A stretch of 64,000 nt of DNA from Primulina eburnea (taxonomy: Eukaryota; Streptophyta; Magnoliopsida; Lamiales; Gesneriaceae). The translations under genes and the position numbers were made by a program. The stretch is taken from positions 17,393,054 through 17,457,053 of the forward strand of contig NC_133101.1 in NCBI RefSeq assembly GCF_022965805.1. The letters are read 5' to 3'. Below the pieces are notes generated by a model. The model had not been told where the DNA came from, made no database searches, and worked only from the letters and a program-made list of their open reading frames with translations. Shown piece after piece: positions 33,063-45,476 of the stretch (the stretch's first letter is position 1; each line of letters begins with the position of its first letter).

Positions 33063-34127
33063 ATGGAGGGAGGTGGAGAAATTCCTGTTGGTGAGATTCC
33101 TGTAGCTCGAGGTCGAGGTCGTGGACGTGGTAGACCTCGTGTCCGTGTTGTTGATGATACTTTTGTTGAGCAAGCTGCTCATCATCTAGACCAGCTTAGG
33201 ATGGATGAGTTAGTTGCGCGTTTCCATTCTATGCATCCACCTCGATTCAGTGGTTAAGAGGGAGCTGAGAAAGCTGAATTGTGGATTTCTGAGATTGAGG
33301 AATTGTTTGATTTGATTGAGTATCCTCCAGAGTGTCGATTGACATTAGCTGTGCATCAGTTGAAAGATCGTGCTAAAATGTAGTGGTCTACTACATTGAT
33401 GACCTTAGATGCTCAGAGGATTGTTCCATCATGGGATATATTCAAGCTGAAGTTTAAGGAAAATTATTGTCCTCCATCATTCTACAGTTCTAAGGCTTCT
33501 GAGTTTCATAACCTGAAATAGGGCGATATGTCAGTTGCGGAGTATGCAGATTCTTTTTATGCTATGCTGAGATATGCTCCTCATGTTGCTGCAAGTCAGG
33601 TTGCGGTTGTTGAAAGTTTCATTGAAGGATTGAACGATCATTTGCACCCTTTTGTTTCTACCGGTAAGCCACTGAATTATCTTGAAGCAGTGGAAATAGA
33701 AAAAAGGGCTGAAGCTAGTCTTAAGAGGAGTGGCAATCGAGCTCCTACCCAACATCATCATTCGGGGAGACAACAATTCAGTTCATCTGGTTCTGCATCT
33801 CTTCGTCCACGTGGGAAGCAGTTTAAGAAGCCGGGTTCTAGTTCTTCGAGTTCGGGGAGTTCAGGGAACCGTGGTGGATATCGCTATAGTGGACCTTACT
33901 GTGATCACTGTGGGGGCAAGCATTCCATTAATCAGTGTGTTGGAGTTCAAGGGGTTTGTAATGTTTGTGGTCGGTCGAGCCATTTTGCTAGAGTTTGTCC
34001 TAGTAAGACGGGGAAATCAGCCCAGGAAAGTAGTGGAGCTCAAAGTAATAAAATTCCAGCAGCGTCCCAGTCTTTCCATCAGCCTAGTCACCCTTCGCAT
34101 CAGAGTAGCAAGGTGGTCAACAGAATC
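33063..34127 (+). pseudogene. gypsy-1 gag (broken by stops, a frameshift and the gypsy-2 insertion)
   Basis: The ATG at 33063 opens MEGGGEIPVGEIPVARGRGR, an Arg-Gly-rich head. The retrotransposon Gag core follows (AELWISEIEELFDLIEYPP, LTLAVHQLKDRAKM, FKLKFKENYCPPSFY, MSVAEYADSFYAMLRYAP, SFIEGLNDHLHPFV, YLEAVEIEKRAEASL), then a Ser/Gly-rich linker. Two zinc knuckles end it: CDHCGGKHSINQC and CNVCGRSSHFARVC. In-frame stops lie at about 33256 (TAA), 33380 (TAG in place of TGG) and 33520 (TAG in place of CAG). A shift near 34105 puts the rest out of frame with pol. At 34127 the gypsy-2 array interrupts it. The stop pattern suggests decay after cytosine methylation. Confidence 0.9.
34123..34127. 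repeat. 5-bp target duplication GAATC, left copy
   Basis: GAATC at 34123-34127 is repeated at 53557-53561. Removing 34128-53561 restores CAACAGAATCAGTCATCTG across the gypsy-1 gag/pol boundary. Confidence 0.85.
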
Positions 34128-37100
34128 AGTAAAGGCCCGTATTTCGTATTCATAATTTTGCGGAATTATTAAAAAATTTTTAAATTAATAATTATCTTAT
34201 CTCATTTAATTAAAATAAATATGTAAATAATTTTCAACTTTAAAATAACAGCGGAAGCGAATAATATTTTCAACCAATAATTTTAGAATAATCCAACGTA
34301 AACATCAATTTAATATAATCCAACGTATTAAAACTGAGTTTGAATAATAAAAAGTGCATAAACTAAATCATGAGGTCCTCGGGTTTACTACTGCTGTCCC
34401 AAGATCGCTCACTGGTCTCCGTCCGCGGTCTCGACCTCATCAATACCTACAACAATCAAGTCTAGTGAGTCTAAAGACTCAACATGAATATATCGTGAGT
34501 AACAAGTAAATATATCATATAATCACATGCAACGTAAAAATAACGTATCGTAAAGCGCATGGTGAAAAGCGTATCATGAATAATTATATCTACGTGCATA
34601 TCTGAAAATCATACGTAAAAGCTTTGCCCAATAGAGCTCTGTCATAACATATCATAATTTTCTGGTAGAGATAATGTTTCTAAGCAAGTGGCCCATAACA
34701 TAGCGTAAGCGCCTGATCAGACTAAACCACAGTATACTGGGCGGTAGAGATCAATCACAGCCCTTGGACTGGATGTCCGTACCCATACATAATCATAAAC
34801 CGGTCGTAAGTCACCGGGCGGAGAGGTCCTCGGTTGCGCCTACCGACTTCCAAACCCATAAGCGTAAGGTGGCCACAAGACATATAGCATAAATCTCAAA
34901 AATAAACATTTTATATTTTTATGTACGTAATATAATTATAAACTTATTTTACCGGATAAGTTGGATCGTTCCCAGGCTTGCTGCGACTTACTATTAATAT
35001 GTGACACATGCAATAAATCTTAACTTGACAAAAATTTAACAATAGAACAAAAAAAACGAGACGACTCGGACCAACAACTTGATTTTTAACCATGGCTTCG
35101 TACCAACTCGAACCAACATTAAACCGACGTTTAACCATGATTAAAATACCTCAAAAATACTGAAAAATAAGCCTAATAACTGTAAAACACGAAAATAGGT
35201 GAAAGGAGTCCAAAAACATAAAACGCTCTTTCGAGAGTCATTTTGGCACCTTTCGCCGTAAATTTTCGTACGACCTCTAAACTCGACCAAATCACAAACG
35301 GCCAAAACCATGACCTTCCTAACTCATTGAGGTACTGTCCAGTTCAAGGCCATGGGCTAAAAGCCAACCAAGAGCTCAAACAAGTACCAAAACCGAAGTT
35401 CATAGCTGCTGGAAAAGTGCAGCAGCAGTAGTTTATTTGCTTGTGGTGAAAATTCCAAAATAAATGACTATGGGCTTGAACCACTGCCCAAGGACTCTTA
35501 CCAACATCCTAAGGCATGTCTTAGACCATGGCTAAAGGCTAGAAGCCAACCACAATCCAAGGAAACACCTAGGACAATTACAGCATAGCAACCAAGAACA
35601 CCACTTGCTGCATAGTGTGTTGTATTGAACCATTTTACTGTCTTGTCTAGTTCCAAGTGCCATTTTATCACCCATGGCTCGATCTACACATGGTGGAGTG
35701 TTGTAGGAACCATGGCTATATGCTAGAAGCCAACCATAATCCATACAACACAACCAAAACCGAAACACAATCCTACAGAATTTGGGGGAAACCGAAATGA
35801 ACTTGTTTTGTTTTGGTGAATTATTGATGGATCAGTGAACCAAGCTTGGAAAGGACACCTTGGTCACGTCCTAAACATGATAAGGAAGGGTTCTAACCAT
35901 GGCTATAGTCCCCAGGACAGCCAAGATTCAAACATCCCTCAAGCAACTCAAAGACAGCAAATTGTGACTCATTTCTGCAGCTTAGGTAAAGTTGCTGTCA
36001 TTGCTTCGTTCTTTGAGGGTATGGACTGAAACCAATGGACCAATAACACCCTAACACACTCTAAATTATGCCTAGAAGCAGCCTTGAGTGCCTGGAATCG
36101 AGCAACCTCCTGTAAGCAACAAAGATCAGCTAACCGTGAAGTGGAAAACAAGGGAACCGAAAATTCTGTACAACTTATTGCTTGGAGTGTTGCTGTCCAT
36201 TTCGGTTTATGTCTTGAATCATGCATATATGATGGTTTTAAAATATCTATAGGACTTGATTGAAGAGAAAAGAAACAACATATACATGCCTAAGATTTTT
36301 TTTGACACAAAACAAATCAATACGATGAAGACGAGCGGCGGAGTCGGAGTTGAGTTTTCCTTCTTGCTTCAGCTACTGTTATCACGATCCTAAGCTGCTG
36401 GTTTCTGATGTTTTTCGAGGGTGAGGGTGTAGGCTTGTTAGGCAATGAAGAGAAGTGTTATAGGAGGTGTTAAAGGTGTCATTAAAAGCATTAGGTGGGA
36501 GTTACAAGTCAATGAGGTGAATGTTTTTGAATTGGCTTCTCCATTCCTTTGCTGCCTTTGCTTTTGCTTCTTATTATTATTTTTTTTTCATGCTTTACAC
36601 GTTGATCGGATAAAAAAAATGGGTTGAGAAGAAATGGGGTGTAATATGGTATTTGAATTAATCATAATTGGTGACGTAAAGGTGGAAAAATGAATACACT
36701 ATAGAAGCCATTTAGGAGTAACTTGAATGAGGTTCACTAAAAATTTTGAATTTGCTTAAGGAGTTGACCGAAACTTATTACTACTTTTTGGCATGGTATA
36801 ATATTGTTTAAGTCTTATATTTTAAATGCTTAAGGTTTAATACCCCCATTATATATTCTAGTGAATTAACAATTTCATTTAGGATAAAATCTTGCATAGT
36901 ATTGTTTAGTCTAAAATTAAGTATTTAAATGCTATGTTTAATTTCTTGAGTATATATTATACCTAGATTAATTCATCTCCATTTATTTACATATTTTAAT
37001 TTAAGCTTTAATTAAATATTAACCTAAAGTACTTATTTAATAACTTAGCTCTAATTAATTAATAATCATAAAACACTTTTTTTTCTTTAAATTAAATTAT

Positions 37101-37348
37101 TCTTTGACTTAAATTAAATTTAAGAATATTTTTCTTAGTATTAATCTTATTTCTAATTTCCAACTCCGGTCCGACCTCGCGTATTTATCTTGAAATGATA
37201 AAACTAAACATCTATCTTTAAATAAATACTCATGACTTAACAATAAAAAAAAATGAATTAAACGCTTCTCATTTTATAAAATTCATATCTAATTTAAATA
37301 ATGGCAATTATGCATGGCTTATACGTAATATGATTTTCGGGTTCTACA
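34128..37348 (-). mobile_element. LTR A of the tandem gypsy-2 (3' side on the minus strand)
   Basis: It runs from AGTAAAGGCCCGTATTTCGT (first base A where the other copies have T) to TTTTCGGGTTCTACA, 3221 bp. On the minus strand it starts TGTAGAACCCGAAAATC. It contains no gene; short open frames recur in the three LTRs simply because the LTRs are copies. Beside its right end lies the PPT (CCTTTAAGGGGGGAGAGT on the minus strand, 37349-37366). Confidence 0.93.
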
Positions 37349-37382
37349 ACTCTCCCCCCTTAAAGGAATTTCGTCCCCGAAA

Positions 37383-40300
37383 TTAAAACTTATCGAATAA
37401 CTCGGGATAACGACTCCTCATCTCCGGCTCAGATTCCCACGTAGCTTCCTCCTCCGAATGATTGAGCCATTTGACTTTCACAATCTTGACTATTTTGTTC
37501 CGAAGCTTTTTCTCTTGTCTATCTAGGATTTGCACTGGTCTTTCCTCATAAGACAAGTTCGGAGTGAGCTGCAACAGTTCAAAGTTCAAAACATGCGATG
37601 GATTCGCCATATACTTCCTCAACATGGAGACATGAAAGACGTTGTGCACTCCGGCCAGATTCGGCGGAAGAGCAACACGATAAGCTAATGTCCCAACTCT
37701 GTCGAGGATCTCAAATGGTCCAATGAATCTCGGACTGAGCTTTCCTTTCTTCCCGAACCGCATGACACCTTTCATCGGTGCAATCTTCACAAAAACATTG
37801 TCACCAACAGCAAACTCTAAATCTCTCCTCCTCTGATCCGCATAACTCTTCTGTCTACTCTGAGCAGTCCTCATCCTATCACGAATCTTGACTACTACAT
37901 CAGCAGCCTGCTGCACAATCTCCGGACCCAACTCTGATCTCTCCCCCACTTCATCCCAATGAATATGAGATCTACACTTGCGACCGTACAGTGCTTCATA
38001 TGGAGCCATCCCTATAGACGACTGAAAACTGTTGTTATAGGTAAACTCCACCAACGGTAACTTTGATTCCCAACTTCCGGAGAAATCAAGAACACATGCA
38101 CGAAGAAGATCCTCCAAAATCTGGATAACTCTCTCGGATTGACCATCTGTCTGTGGGTGGAAAGCTGTGCTAAACAACAACTTTGTACCCATAGCTGTAT
38201 GTAGACTCTTCCAAAATGATGATGTGAATCTAGGATCTCGGTCAGACACTATAGAAACGGGAATGCCATGAAGTCTGACGATTTCTCGGATATATAACTC
38301 TGCATATTGGATCATGGAGAAAGTCGTCTTAACAGGCAAGAAATGGGCTGATTTTGTAAGACGATCAACAATCACCCATATAGCATTCGACCCTCTGACT
38401 GACTTCGGCAAATCGACAACGAAGTCCATGGTAACATTCTCCCACTTCCACTCGGGAATAGGAAGAGTCTTGAGCATACCTGCTGGTCTATGATGTTCAG
38501 CTTTCACTAGCTGACACGTCAGACACTCGGATACAAAACGTCTGATATCCCTTTTCATTCCTGGCCACCAGTATAATAACTGCAGGTCTTTGTACATCTT
38601 CGTACTCCCTGGATGTATAGAGTACGGCGACATATGGGCCTCAGATAAGATATCTGCTCGAATAGAATCGCTGCTAGGAACCCATATTCTGTCTCGGTAT
38701 CTGACAATACCGTCTCTAACTGCGTACAGGATACTGCCCTTGGCTTCATCTCTCTGTCTCCACTTTGCCAACTGCTCGTCTGTTAACTGTCCCTGCGAAT
38801 ACGGTCTAAAAGAGAAGACTGAATCGTTAAAGTAGATAGACGAGGAGCTTTACCTCGAGGATATGTCTCTAGATCAAACCTCTGCATCTCAAACTGAAGA
38901 GGTCTCGAAATAACCAAATGAGCCATCACTGCGACTTTCCTGCTCAACGCGTCCGCAACTACATTAGCTTTTCCAGGATGATAGCTAATGTCACAGTCGT
39001 AATCCTTCACTAGCTCCAACCAACGCCTCTGACGCATATTCAACTCTTTCTGCGTAAAGAAGTACTTGAGACTTTTGTGGTCGGTAAAGATCTGGCACTT
39101 CTCTCCGTACAAATAATGCCTCCAAATCTTCAAGGCAAATACTACGGCTGCCAACTCCAGATCATGGGTAGGATAATTCTTCTCATGGGTCTTCAATTGA
39201 CGAGAAGCATACGATATCACCTTCCCATGCTGCATTAATACTGCACCTAACCCAAGTTTTGAAGCATCGGTATACAAAACAAAATCTCCAGGTCCTGACG
39301 GCATGGCTAATACTGGCGCTGAAATAAGAGCTTGCTTCAAAGAATCGAAGCTCTTCTGACACTCCTTGCTCCACACATACTTAGCATTCTTCTTTGTCAA
39401 CAACGTGAGTGGAACTGCGATAGAGGAGAATCCCCGAATAAACTTCCGATAGTATCCTGCTAGCCCAAGGAAACTACGGATCTCTGATGCATTTTGCGGC
39501 ACAACCCAATCTCTGACTGCTGCAAATTTCGCCGGGTCTACCTCAATCCCGCTACTAGAAACGACGTGGCCTAAGAACGCCACCTTCTCTAACCAGAACT
39601 CGCACTTACTGAACTTCGCGAATAACTTGTGCTTTTGCAAGGTCTGCATTACTGTGGTTAGATGTCTGCTGTGATCCTATTGATTCTTTGAGTAGACTAG
39701 AATATCGTCTATGAATACTATCACGAACTGATCAAGATACGGCTGAAATACACGATTCATGAGATCCATGAAGATCGCTGGCGCATTCGTCAAACCGAAT
39801 GGCATCACAAGAAACTCGAAGTGTCCATAACGAGTCCTGAAAGCAGTCTTGAGAACATCAGTGTCTTTTACCCGCAACTGATGATAACCGGAACGCAGAT
39901 CTATCTTGGAGAATACTGAAGCTCCCTGCAATTGATCAAATAAATCCTCTATCCTCGGGAGTGGGTATTTGTTCTTCACTGTAACGTTATTCAACTCCCG
40001 GTAATCAATGCAGAGCCTCATCGAACCATCTTTTTCTTCACAAACAATACCGGTGCGCCCCATGGCGAAAAGCTCGGACGAATGAACTCCTTGTCAAGAA
40101 GTTCCTGAATCTGTTTCTTGAGTTCTGCCATCTCCGTCGGTGCTAATCTGTACGGCGCCTTTGAGATCGGTGCCGTACCAGGCATAAGCTCAATAGAAAA
40201 TTCCACCTCTCGCACAGGTGGTAATCCAGAGACATCATCAGGAAAAACGTCTAGAAAATCCTGGACAATTGGAACATCGGATGCTGACTGTTTGGGCGTC

Positions 40301-40760
40301 TCGGGAACGGATACAAGAGTAGCTAAAAATGCTCAGCACCCTCTACGAATGAGCTTCCTAGCCTGGACACAAGATATCATACGTGGTAAATTAAAATACC
40401 TATCTGGCTCGAATAAAAATTGTTCCATCCCAGGCGGTCGGACGAGAACTGATCTCTGCTGGAAGTCAATCAAAACTCGGTTCCTCAGTAGCCAGTCCAT
40501 CCCTAGAATGATATCAAATTCTGGCATCGGCAGAACGATCAAATCCGCATACACAAGATTACCATGAAGTTCAAGGTCTATATCTCGGATCACATTAGTA
40601 GCTGTCATCTCCTCTCCAGAAGGCAGAACTACAGAATATGTTATGTCGAGCCCAATTGATTTGATCTTGAGAGAATTTGCAAAGGTTTCTGAAATGAACG
40701 AATGGGTAGCCCCTGAATCTATCAAGGCTTTCGTAGCTGAACCAGCTATAAAGATTCTCC
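37383..40760 (-). pseudogene. gypsy-2 pol, copy 1: protease, RT, RNase H, integrase, chromodomain-like tail (broken)
   Basis: Order on the minus strand: protease with LIDSGATHSFIS (about 40725); RT with [45 protein letters not shown] and catalytic FIDDILVYS (about 39690); RNase H with [16 protein letters not shown] and ADALSRK; integrase with the HHCC site (HPGSTKMYKDL...CLTCQLVK), DDE residues in MDFVVDLPKS and VSDRDPRFTSSFWK, and the GPFEILDRVGTLAYRV segment. A chromodomain-like tail ends WESEPEMRSRYPELFDKF. RT before integrase identifies Ty3/gypsy, Tekay/Del-like. Lesions shared with copy 2 are a TGA after the protease (40333), a TAG after YSKNQ (39677) and a one-base loss near 38790. Copy 1 alone has another lost base near 40030 within VKKKDG. 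Confidence 0.93.
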
Positions 40761-40959
40761 CTGAAAGATTGGAATATCATGCTAACCCAATAGTTTTACA
40801 AGAACTAAGCTTATAGACATGCAAAGGTCAAAGTTCTTCTAATCCTAAATTCCCGTAATTAACACTGATTAGAACATGCATTCCTATAACATATTCTAAT
40901 TTAAAAATCTTAGTCCAAAACACTAAAATTTTCAATTACAACTTAAAAATTTAAGATAC
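40761..40959 (-). other. putative spliceosomal intron between gypsy-2 gag and protease, copy 1
   Basis: On the minus strand the gag reads ...ETMLLTG, with ACAG followed by GTATCTTAAATTTTTAA; 199 bp later comes CCAATCTTTCAG then GGAGAATCTTTATAGC. Joining ACAG to GGAGAATC keeps the frame and gives MLLTGRIFIAGSATKALIDS, the continuous motif expected in this gypsy group. The segment is AT-rich, has stops in all frames, GT and AG ends and a pyrimidine-rich 3' end. Read unspliced, Gag stops four codons into the intron. Confidence 0.75.
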
Positions 40960-41992
40960 CTGTCAAGAGCATCGTCTCCGGGTTAGTCTGCGCAGCATGG
41001 AGAGCAAAAACTCTGCCTTGGTTAGGCAGATTCTTTTGAGGGCAATTCTTCAATATGTGGTCAGTACTACCACATTTGTAACATTTTCCCGAACCATACA
41101 TACAAGTCCCAACATGATGGCGTGAGCACTTGGCACAGACTTGGTACTCCACTGCACTCGGGACTGCTCGTCCCTGCTGCTGTTGCTGCTGCCCTCTGTT
41201 CCTGGGTGGACCATGGAACTGTCTCTTATTCTGGTGCTGCTGCGGAGGAGGGCAGTGTGGTGCTTGAAATGGTCGCTTACCATGACGATCGCTCTCAATA
41301 TCATTCTGGTCTTGCTCTGCAGTTAGAGCTCTGGAGACTGCAACATCATAGGTAGTAGCCACCCTAACATCACGGCGCAAGATCGGCCGCAGACCATTCA
41401 TAAAATGCCTCAACTTGGCACCAACATCATTTGCAATCAGGGGCACAAAATGACATCCCCTCTCGAACTTACGGATGAACTCCGTAACAGTCATGTCCCC
41501 CTGCCTCAGGGTCATAAACTCCGTGGTCAACCTGGAACGCACCTCATCAGTAAAATATTTGGAGTAAAATACCTCCGAGAAGCGCGCCCAGCTCAAAGTA
41601 GCCAAATCCAAAGCTACAGATGCTCCTTCCCACCACAGGCGAGCGTCTCCCCCAAACAGATAAGTCACACAACGAACTCTATCTCCATCTTCTAGCCCCA
41701 TGAACTCGAAGATAACCTCAAGGGACTTAATCCAACCCTCGGCAACCATAGGATCTGTTGTTCCTGAGAACTCCTTCGGCCTCATCTTCATGAACCGCTC
41801 ACAAACAGCCTCAGGCCCCGTCTGCCTGGCTACAACAGCATTGTTCCCCGCGAACTGTGCGAAGAACTGAGTCATCCCAGCTAACATCTGGGCATTCATG
41901 TCTGGTGGAGGGGGTGGTGGTAAATCTCTCTCCTCGTTCTCATGACGATGCTCATAACCTCCCGTGCGATCGAGAATGCGTCTAGGAGGCAT
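40960..41992 (-). CDS. gypsy-2 gag, copy 1
   Basis: The ATG at 41992 (MPPRRILDRTGGYEHRH) is the only sensible start. An uninterrupted frame follows for about 345 residues, to a TAA at 40943 if the following intron is retained. A proline-rich head is followed by the Gag core: CERFMKMRPKEFSGTTDP, WIKSLEVIFEFMGLEDGD, YLFGGDARLWWEGASV, FSEVFYSKYFTDEVRS, and MTVTEFIRKFERGCHFVP. A Gln/Pro-rich linker and two zinc knuckles follow (CAKCSRHHVGTC and CYKCGSTDHILKNC). Gag packages the element RNA into particles. The frame is intact and identical in copy 2, while pol is broken in both. Confidence 0.92.
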
Positions 41993-42225
41993 ACTGTTTC
42001 ATATATATAACACATACGTAACCAACATGCATAATTCCACTATTTTCTTTAAATTTAAATAAATACTGCATAATCATAATCTTGTCATAAAATATTTCAT
42101 GAAAGCATGCTGTAAAAATATTTCATGTTTTAAACGAAATGCGTATACGTAAAACTTACAGACCGAAGATGTGATTTCATGAGCTTCTCGAGATCAGTAG
42201 TAGTACAACCCTTTACAAGAACATT

Positions 42226-42240
42226 GGCTCTGATACCAAC
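42226..42240 (-). promoter_or_regulatory. primer-binding site, gypsy-2 copy 1
   Basis: The minus strand reads GTTGGTATCAGAGCC directly after LTR B, a perfect plant tRNA-iMet site. Confidence 0.9.
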
Positions 42241-45200
42241 TGTAAAGGCCCGTATTTCGTATTAAAAATTTTTTAAATAAATAATTATCTTATCTCATTT
42301 AATTAAAATAAATATGTAAATAATTTTCAACTTTAAAATAACAGCGGAAGCGAATAATATTTTTAACCAATAATTTTAGAATAATCCAACGTAAACATCA
42401 ATTTAATATAATCCAACGTATTAAAACTGAGTTTGAATAATAAAAAGTGCATAAACTAAATCATGAGGTCCTCGGGTTTACTACTGCTGTCCCAAGATCG
42501 CTCACTGGTCTCCGTCCGCGGTCTCGACCTCATCAATACCTACAACAATCAAGTCTAGTGAGTCTAAAGACTCAACATGAATATTTCGTGAGTAACAAGT
42601 AAATATATCATATAATCACATGCAACGTAAAAATAACGTATCGTAAAGCGCATGGTGAAAAGCGTATCATGAATAATTATATCTACGTGCATATCTGAAA
42701 ATCATACGTAAAAGCTTTACTCAATAGAGCTCTGTCATAACATATCATAATTTTCTGGTAGAGATAATGTTTCTAAGCAAGTGGCCCATAACATAGCGTA
42801 AGCGCCTGATCCGACTAAACCACAGTATACTGGGCGGTAGGGATCAATCACAGCCCTTGGACTGGATGTCCGTACCCATACATAATCATAAACCGGTCGT
42901 AAGTCACCGGGCGGAGAGGTCCTCGGTTGCGCCTACCGACTTCCAAACCCATAAGCGTAAGGTGGCCACAAGACATATAGCATAAATCTCAAAAATAAAC
43001 ATTTTATATTTTTATGTACGTAATATAATTATAAACTTATTTTACCGGATGAGTTGGATCGTTCCCAGGCTTGCTGCGACTTACTATTAATATGTGACAC
43101 ATGCAATAAATCTTAACTTGGCAAAAATTTAACAATAGAACAAAAAAAACGAGACGACTCGGACCAACAACTTGATTTTTAACCATGGCTTCGTACCAAC
43201 TCGAACCAACATTAAACCGACGTTTAACCATGATTAAAATACCTCAAAAATACTGAAAAATAATCCTAATAACTGTAAAACACGAAAATAGGTGAAAGGA
43301 GTCCAAAAACATAAAACGCTCTTTCGAGATTCATTTTGGCACCTTTCGCCGTAAATTTTCGTACGACCTCTAAACTCGACCAAATAACAAACGGCCAAAA
43401 ACATGACCTTCCTAACTCATTGAGGTACTGTCCAGTTCAAGGCCATGGGCTAAAAGCCAACCAAGAGCTCAAACAAGTACCAAAACCAAAGTTCAAAGCT
43501 GCTGGAAAAGTGCAGCAGCAGTAGTTTATTTGCTTGTGGTGAAAATTCCAAAATAAATGACTATGGGCTTGAACCACTGCCCAAGGACTCTTACCAACAT
43601 CCTAAGGCATGTCTTAGACCATGACTAAAGGCTAGAAGCCAACCACAATCCAAGGAAACACCTAGGACAATTACAGCATAGCAACCAAGAACACCACTTG
43701 CTGCATAGTGTGTTGTATTGAACCATTTTACTGTCTTGTCTAGTTCCAAGGGCCATTTTATCACCCATGGCTCGATCTAGACATGGTGGAGTGTTGTAGG
43801 AACCATGGCTATGGGCTAGAAGCCAACCATAATCCATACAACACAACCAAAACCGAAACACAATCCTACAGAATTTGGGGGAAACCGAAATGAACTTGTT
43901 TTGTTTTGGTGAATTATTGATGGATCAGTGAACCAAGCTTGGAAAGGACACCTTGGTCACGTCCTAAACATGATAAGGAAGGGTTCTAACCATGGCTATA
44001 GTCCCCAGGACAGCCAAGATTCAAACATCCCTCAAGCAACTCAAAGACAGCAAATTGTGACTCATTTCTGCAGCTTAGGTAAAGTTGCTGTCATTGCTTC
44101 GTTCTTTGAGGGTATGGACTGAAACCAATGGACCAATAACACCCTAACACACTCTAAATTATGCCTAGAAGCAGCCTTGAGTGCCTGGAATCGAGCAACC
44201 TCCTGTAAGCAACAAAGATCAGCTAACCGTGAAGTGGAAAACAAGGGAACCGAAAATTCTGTACAACTTATTGCTTGGAGTGTTGCTGTCCATTTCGGTT
44301 TATGTCTTGAATCATGCATATATGATGGTTTTAAAATATCTATAGGACTTGATTGAAGAGAAAAGAAACAACATATACATGCCTAAGATTTGTTTTGACA
44401 CAAAACAAATCAATACGATGAAGACGAGCGGCGGAGTCGGAGTTGAGTTTTCCTTCTTGCTTCAGCTACTGTTATCACGATCCTAAGCTGCTGGTTTCTG
44501 ATGTTTTTCGAGGGTGAGGGTGTAGGCTTGTTAGGCAATGAAGAGAAGTGTTATAGGAGGTGTTAAAGGTGTCATTAAAAGCATTAGGTGGGAGTTACAA
44601 GTCAATGAGGTGAATGTTTTTGAATTGGCTTCTCCATTCCTTTGCTGCCTTTGCTTTTGCTTCTTATTATTATTTTTTTTTCATGCTTTACACGTTGATC
44701 GGATAAAAAAAATGGGTTGAGAAGAAATGGGGTGTAATATGGTATTTGAATTAATCATAATTGGTGACGTAAAGGTGGAAAAATGAATACACTATAGAAG
44801 CCATTTAGGAGTAACTTGAATGAGGTTCACTAAAAATTTTGAATTTGCTTAAGGAGTTGACCGAAACTTATTACTACTTTTTGGCATGGTATAATATTGT
44901 TTAAGTCTTATATTTTAAATGCTTAAGGTTTAATACCCCCATTATATATTCTAGTGAATTAACAATTTCATTTAGGATAAAATCTTGCATAGTATTGTTT
45001 AGTCTAAAATTAAGTATTTAAATGCTATGTTTAATTTCTTGAGTATATATTATACCTAGATTAATTCATCTCCATTTATTTACATATTTTAATTTAAGCT
45101 TTAATTAAATATTAACCTAAAGTACTTATTTAATAACTTAGCTCTAATTAATTAATAAATCATAAAACACTTTTTTTTCTTTAAATTAAATTATTCTTTG

Positions 45201-45442
45201 ACTTAAATTAAATTTAAGAATATTTTTCTTAGTATTAATCTTATTTCTAATTTCCAACTCCGGTCCGACCTCGCGTATTTATCTTGAAATGATAAAACTA
45301 AACATCTATCTTTAAATAAATACTCATGACTTAACAATAAAAAAAAATGAATTAAACGCTTCTCATTTTATAAAATTCATATCTAATTTAAATAATGGCA
45401 ATTATGCATGGCTTATACGTAATATGATTTTCGGGTTCTACA
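42241..45442 (-). mobile_element. LTR B, the shared middle LTR of gypsy-2 (hybrid of C and A)
   Basis: TGTAAAGGCCCG to GGGTTCTACA, 3202 bp. It lacks about 19 bases near 42262 (the ATAATTTTGCGGAATT piece of A and C). From its left end to 44392 it agrees with LTR C wherever A and C differ (more than fifteen sites, for instance G at 44392 and 52507 against T at 36299). From 44598 to its right end it agrees with LTR A (for instance C at 44598 and 36505 against T at 52713, and CTATCT against CTACCT near the end). It therefore serves as 5' LTR of copy 1 and 3' LTR of copy 2. Confidence 0.92.
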
Positions 45443-45476
45443 ACTCTCCCCCCTTAAAGGAATTTCGTCCCCGAAA

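Noticed and set aside
34944..36627. Short open frames repeated at 43037-44720 and 51152-52434
   Set aside because: They recur only because they lie in the three copies of the gypsy-2 LTR; no domain or start context supports a protein.
40118..41695. Plus-strand open frames of up to 149 codons opposite gypsy-2 gag-pol
   Set aside because: Shadows of the real minus-strand coding frames; no motifs of their own and no promoter or poly(A) signals.
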